From positions 1-23,280 of the forward strand of contig HF994466.1 in the NCBI GenBank assembly GCA_000434195.1: a stretch of 23,280 nt of DNA. The letters run 5' to 3'. A program made the position numbers and the translations under genes. The DNA is from Clostridium sp. CAG:780 (GTDB taxonomy: Bacteria; Bacillota; Clostridia; TANB77; CAG-508). The notes under the pieces were generated by a model that was given only the letters and a program-made list of their open reading frames with translations, was not told the DNA's origin and ran no database searches. This document shows, one piece after another, positions 20,325 through 23,280 of the stretch (position 1 is the first letter of the stretch; every line of letters begins with the position of its first letter).

Positions 20325-20861
20325 ATGAAAAGCAATAGGGGAATGGGAATGATTCAATTAATCATATCAATAATAGTAATAGCAATAATAGCGGCATTGG
20401 GAGTATACTTTTTAAGAATGAAATACGAACAAGCAAAAGTGCAAACGGCAAAAACAGATATGCTATTAGTTGAATGGAAAGCAAAAGATGCAATAGAAAA
20501 ACAAACAGTAAAGGGAGAAGAAAAAGTATATATAGGAACAAAAGTCAGTGAAATGAAAGATGAACCTTTAATAAAAGAATTCTTAAATCAAAATATCATT
20601 TCAGAAGAAGAATACGAAAAATATTATGTATTAACAGACGCTGACTTAGAAAAATTGGGATTAGAATTATCGAACTATGAAAACAGTTTCTTTCTAATCA
20701 ATTATGATAATTATGAAATAATAACAACAAAAGGTTGCAAATATGAAGAAGGTGAAACCTTATATAAATTATCTGACATATTAGAAAAAGAAGGACAAAA
20801 AGAATCTAATAAAGAAGAAACAAAACAAGAAGAGAATATACAAGAAACGGAAAATCAATAA
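20325..20861 (+). CDS. Type IV pilin-like membrane protein, function unknown
   Basis: The 178-residue product starts MKSNRGMGMIQLIISIIVIAI and continues as AALGVYFLRM: a short basic leader, a G-M junction and one hydrophobic helix (about 9-31), the layout of type IV pilins and pseudopilins. Glutamate at position +5 of a mature pilin is replaced by glutamine if cleavage is after Gly6. The extracellular part (about 32-150) is acidic and lysine-rich without a recognised fold, and the last 25 residues are a Lys/Glu/Gln/Asn low-complexity tail. AAAGGAG (20311-20317) fixes the start at 20325; upstream in-frame codons lie in the recD2 terminator. Its stop overlaps the rnhB ATG by one base, implying co-translation. 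The call of pilin-like is structural only. Confidence 0.65.
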   Translation: MKSNRGMGMIQLIISIIVIAIIAALGVYFLRMKYEQAKVQTAKTDMLLVEWKAKDAIEKQTVKGEEKVYIGTKVSEMKDEPLIKEFLNQNIISEEEYEKYYVLTDADLEKLGLELSNYENSFFLINYDNYEIITTKGCKYEEGETLYKLSDILEKEGQKESNKEETKQEENIQETENQ

Positions 20862-21496
20862 TGAAAGAAAAAGAAGAACAAAGATTAATAGAATTAAAGA
20901 AAATAGAAAAAGAAATATATGATTCAGGAGCAGAGTATATATGTGGAATAGATGAAGCGGGACGTGGACCACTTGCTGGACCGGTTGTAATTGCTGCAGC
21001 TATAATGCCAAAAGACTCAATGATAGAAGGAGTAAATGACTCTAAAAAAGTATCGGAGAAGAAAAGAGAACAGCTATACGAAATAATAACAAACGAAGCT
21101 ATAGCATATGGAGTTGGAATCATAGATCAAAAAGAAATAGACAGAATAAACATATTAAATGCAACTAAAGAAGGGCTTACAATGGCTGTAAAAGAACTTA
21201 CAACAAAGCCCGACATAATAATTGTAGATGCATTAAGCAAAATAGATACTTGTGGAATTCCATATAAATCAATAATAAAAGGAGATGCAAAATGTTATTC
21301 AATAGCAGCAGCTTCAATAATTGCAAAAGTAACAAGGGACAGAATAATGAGACAATGGGATGAGATATATCCTCAATATGGTTTTGCAAAACATAAAGGA
21401 TATGGGACAGCGGCACATATTCAAGCAATAAAAGAATATGGACTTTGCCCATTGCATAGGTTATCTTTTGTAAAGAACATAGTAAACAAAGATTAA
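20861..21496 (+). CDS. rnhB: Ribonuclease HII
   Basis: RNase HII cleaves RNA in RNA-DNA hybrids and removes single ribonucleotides from DNA. The 211-residue protein has GIDEAGRGPLAGPVV with catalytic Asp31 and Glu32, then Asp123 (IIIVDAL) and Asp142 (KGDAKCYSIAAASIIAKV), completing the DEDD set, and HKGYGTAAH near the C-terminus. The N-terminal 25 residues are a charged helix common in Bacillota versions. The ATG overlaps the upstream stop (TAATG), and pdp follows after 18 bp. Confidence 0.95.
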   Translation: MKEKEEQRLIELKKIEKEIYDSGAEYICGIDEAGRGPLAGPVVIAAAIMPKDSMIEGVNDSKKVSEKKREQLYEIITNEAIAYGVGIIDQKEIDRINILNATKEGLTMAVKELTTKPDIIIVDALSKIDTCGIPYKSIIKGDAKCYSIAAASIIAKVTRDRIMRQWDEIYPQYGFAKHKGYGTAAHIQAIKEYGLCPLHRLSFVKNIVNKD

Positions 21497-21514
21497 AACA
21501 GGAAGGATAAACAA

Positions 21515-22816
21515 ATGGATATATTAGAAATAATAGGAAAAAAGAGAGATAAAAAAAAGTTAACAAAAGAGGAAATTGAGTATTTTGTAAAAGAATATAC
21601 AAACGGAAATATTGCAGATTATCAAGCTGCAGCATTAGTGATGGCGATATATATAAATGGAATGACAATTGAAGAAACAACAAATCTAACATTAGCGATG
21701 GCTTACTCGGGAGATGTACTAGACTTCTCATCTGTTGGAAATGTTGTAGACAAACATAGTACTGGAGGAATTGGAGATAAAATAACAATAATCTTAATGC
21801 CAATAGTTGCTGCACTTGGAGTAAAAGTTGCAAAAATGTCTGGTAGGGGACTTGGATTTACAGGGGGAACTAAAGATAAATTAGAAGCAATACCAGGATA
21901 CAAAACAGAAATAAGCATAGAAGAGTTTATAAACAATGTAAATAAAGTAGGAATAAGCTTAATTGGACAAACTTTAAACTTGGCACCGGCAGACAAGAAA
22001 TTATATGCTTTAAGAGATACTATAAATTGCACAGCAAATATTCCATTAATAAGTTCAAGCATAATGAGCAAAAAAATTGCAGCAGGAGCAAATAAGGTAG
22101 TGCTAGATGTTACTTGTGGAAGCGGAGCCTTTATGAAAGATATAAAAGATGCAGAAGAATTATCAAGAACAATGATAGACATTGGAAAGCTAGCAAACAA
22201 AGAAACTGTATGCGTTATAACAAATATGGACCAACCTTTAGGAAGTATGGTAGGAAACACATTGGAAATTATAGAAGCAATAGAAGCTTTAAAGGGAAAG
22301 ATGCAGGAAGATGTAAGAAATGTTGTATTAGAATTAGGTGCATATATTCTAAAATTGGATGGAAAAGGGAACGACGTTGAAGAAAACAAAAAAGCAATAG
22401 AAGAAGTTATAGCAAATGGAAAAGCATATAAGAAGTTTTTAGAGCTTGTAGCAAATCAAGGAGGAGATATTTCATATATTGAAGATACCGAGAAATTTGA
22501 AAAAGCAAAATATAAGCTTCCAGTTATAGCTGAGAAATCAGGATATGTAAAATCTCTAAATGCGGAAGAAGTTGGAAAAATAGCAATGCAATTAGGAGCA
22601 GGAAGATTAAGAAAAGAAGATGATATTGATTATAGTGTGGGAGTGGAATTAGTAAAAAAGGTTGGAGACCACATTGATGAAAAAGAGACAATAGCTTATA
22701 TATATGCAAATGATGAAGAAAAGGGAAAAGAAGCGGTAAGAAAATTGTTAGGAAACTATCAAATATGTGCAGAAACTGTGAAAAAACCAAGCGATATATT
22801 AGAAATTATAGAATAA
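21515..22816 (+). CDS. pdp: Pyrimidine-nucleoside phosphorylase
   Basis: This enzyme splits uridine, thymidine and related nucleosides with phosphate to base and (deoxy)ribose 1-phosphate in salvage. The 433-residue protein has the phosphate-site KHSTGGIGDK (80-89), the SGRGLGFTGGT loop (109-119) with KLEAIPGY, and the pyrimidine-binding LRDTINCTANIPLISSSIMS, where Arg167, Ser182 and Lys186 correspond by alignment to E. coli thymidine phosphorylase Arg171, Ser186 and Lys190. Length and C-terminal domain (GDHIDEKETIAYIYA) fit. Pdp (broad) is preferred over DeoA (thymidine-specific) because of the Bacillota background, not a specific residue. AGGAAGGA precedes the ATG. Confidence 0.92.
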   Translation: MDILEIIGKKRDKKKLTKEEIEYFVKEYTNGNIADYQAAALVMAIYINGMTIEETTNLTLAMAYSGDVLDFSSVGNVVDKHSTGGIGDKITIILMPIVAALGVKVAKMSGRGLGFTGGTKDKLEAIPGYKTEISIEEFINNVNKVGISLIGQTLNLAPADKKLYALRDTINCTANIPLISSSIMSKKIAAGANKVVLDVTCGSGAFMKDIKDAEELSRTMIDIGKLANKETVCVITNMDQPLGSMVGNTLEIIEAIEALKGKMQEDVRNVVLELGAYILKLDGKGNDVEENKKAIEEVIANGKAYKKFLELVANQGGDISYIEDTEKFEKAKYKLPVIAEKSGYVKSLNAEEVGKIAMQLGAGRLRKEDDIDYSVGVELVKKVGDHIDEKETIAYIYANDEEKGKEAVRKLLGNYQICAETVKKPSDILEIIE

Positions 22817-22821
22817 AAAAT

Positions 22822-22859
22822 AACTTTGAATGTTAAATGATACATTCAAAGTTTTATTT
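22822..22859. terminator. Bidirectional terminator between pdp and the zinc-ribbon gene
   Basis: AACTTTGAATG (22822-22832) pairs perfectly with CATTCAAAGTT (22843-22853), 10-nt loop, followed by TTATTTTTA on the plus strand and a comparable T-rich run on the minus strand. It serves two convergent genes. Confidence 0.92.
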
Positions 22860-23141
22860 TTACATCAAATTTATATTACTATTAAAGCTATTTTCAGAAT
22901 TAAGTCCTAGATTTGTAAAAGTTTTATACAAGTCCTTATTCTGCAAAAATCTATTGACATTCTTTAAAGAAACTCCTGTATGAAGAGACAAATCTTCCAC
23001 TGAAATAGCACTTCTGTCAGATTCATTTAAAAAATTCTTTAATTGATTTATATCATTTTCATCTTTAGATTCGCACTTAGGACATACATCTGTTGTTGAA
23101 GCAAAAAAACATCCGCAACGACTACACTTATTTAAATTCAT
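22860..23141 (-). CDS. Small zinc-ribbon plus HTH protein, distantly YvyF-like
   Basis: Minus-strand ATG at 23141-23139 follows AGGAGG, giving 93 residues. The N-terminus MNLNKCSRCGCFFASTTDVCPKC has two CxxC pairs (Cys6/Cys9 and Cys20/Cys23), a zinc ribbon. Residues about 32-75 (LKNFLNESDRSAISVEDLSLHTGVSLKNVNRFL) look like a small helix-turn-helix. This order matches, by memory, the flagellar-operon protein YvyF family of Bacillota (two CxxC, then a winged HTH with ATGV), but there are no flagellar genes here and the second zinc ribbon of YvyF is missing. Role is probably regulatory, unproven. The in-frame ATG 18 bp upstream has no ribosome binding site and is rejected. Confidence 0.65.
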   Translation of the reverse strand: MNLNKCSRCGCFFASTTDVCPKCESKDENDINQLKNFLNESDRSAISVEDLSLHTGVSLKNVNRFLQNKDLYKTFTNLGLNSENSFNSNINLM

Positions 23142-23178
23142 TTGTAACCTCCTATGCAAAATAAAATTTCTACTACGT

Positions 23179-23207
23179 ATTCTATCATAAAAAAATGAAA
23201 AAATAAA
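23179..23207 (-). promoter_or_regulatory. Possible promoter of the zinc-ribbon/HTH gene
   Basis: Minus-strand TTTATT (23207-23202) and TAGAAT (23184-23179), spacing 17 bp, about 38 nt before the start codon. The -10 is good and the -35 weak. A TTGACA further out (23221-23216) is too far from this -10. Confidence 0.35.
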
Positions 23208-23214
23208 GAGAAAA

Positions 23215-23280
23215 ATGTCAAAAAATGAAGAAAACTTGTTAAATAAAGACGTGCTATGCTACTTTGAGAGCGGAATTTTT
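23215..23280 (+). CDS. Possible 5' end of a divergent gene, cut by the window
   Basis: ATG at 23215 opens a frame of 22 codons (MSKNEENLLNKDV, then LCYFESGIF) that stays open to the last base. Only a weak AAAGAG site precedes it. It would be divergent from the zinc-ribbon gene. The composition looks protein-like, but with so few residues no family can be named. Confidence 0.35.
   Translation, partial: MSKNEENLLNKDVLCYFESGIF

Overview
The window is strongly AT-rich, uses AGA for most arginines, and ends every gene whose stop lies in the window with TAA or TAG. It carries one unbroken S10-spc-alpha ribosomal protein gene cluster (about 778-17399). The order is typical of Bacillota. Having rpsD between rpsK and rpoA, together with the zinc-type (Cys-containing) forms of S14, S4 and L36, points to a low-GC member of Clostridia rather than Bacillales. 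This is inferred from gene order and motifs, not from a phylogeny.

Layout. 1-302 is the 3' end of a surface-type protein with a lectin-like C-terminal domain, followed by a terminator. A perfect consensus promoter at 506-534 starts the ribosomal transcript, with a structured leader of about 235 nt before rpsJ. Then come rpsJ-rplC-rplD-rplW-rplB-rpsS-rplV-rpsC-rplP-rpmC-rpsQ-rplN-rplX-rplE-rpsN-rpsH-rplF-rplR-rpsE-rplO-secY-adk-map. rpmD (L30) is absent from its usual place between rpsE and rplO. A second perfect promoter at the end of map (13402-13430) drives infA-rpmJ-rpsM-rpsK-rpsD-rpoA-rplQ, closed by a bidirectional terminator at about 17411-17444. Downstream are a small minus-strand membrane protein with a GT2-like segment, recD2, an operon of a pilin-like protein, rnhB and a pyrimidine-nucleoside phosphorylase gene, a minus-strand zinc-ribbon/HTH gene, and probably the start of a divergent gene at the window end.

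The main discovery is regulatory RNA. Between rpmJ and rpsM a leader of about 195 nt is tandemly duplicated. The two copies have diverged in sequence but keep the same multi-helix fold through compensatory base changes. Each copy carries a Shine-Dalgarno site, an AUG and the first seven rpsM codons, so copy 1 ends in an aborted 10-codon mini-rpsM. Each copy also has a segment that can pair either in the closing helix or with the Shine-Dalgarno site. This looks like a tandem translational operator for the alpha operon, by analogy with the S4-alpha operon system of E. coli. The identity of the regulator is inference.

Two other sites use similar Shine-Dalgarno logic: the rpsJ leader (a 10-bp long-range helix whose 3' strand can alternatively pair with the rpsJ Shine-Dalgarno site) and the rpsE-rplO gap (a 9-bp helix that masks the rplO Shine-Dalgarno site, where rpmD would be). 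A 22-bp hairpin lies between secY and adk, a 122-bp imperfect palindrome lies between rplW and rplB, and several short perfect hairpins sit in other gaps. All pairings were read by eye; no folding or database search was run.
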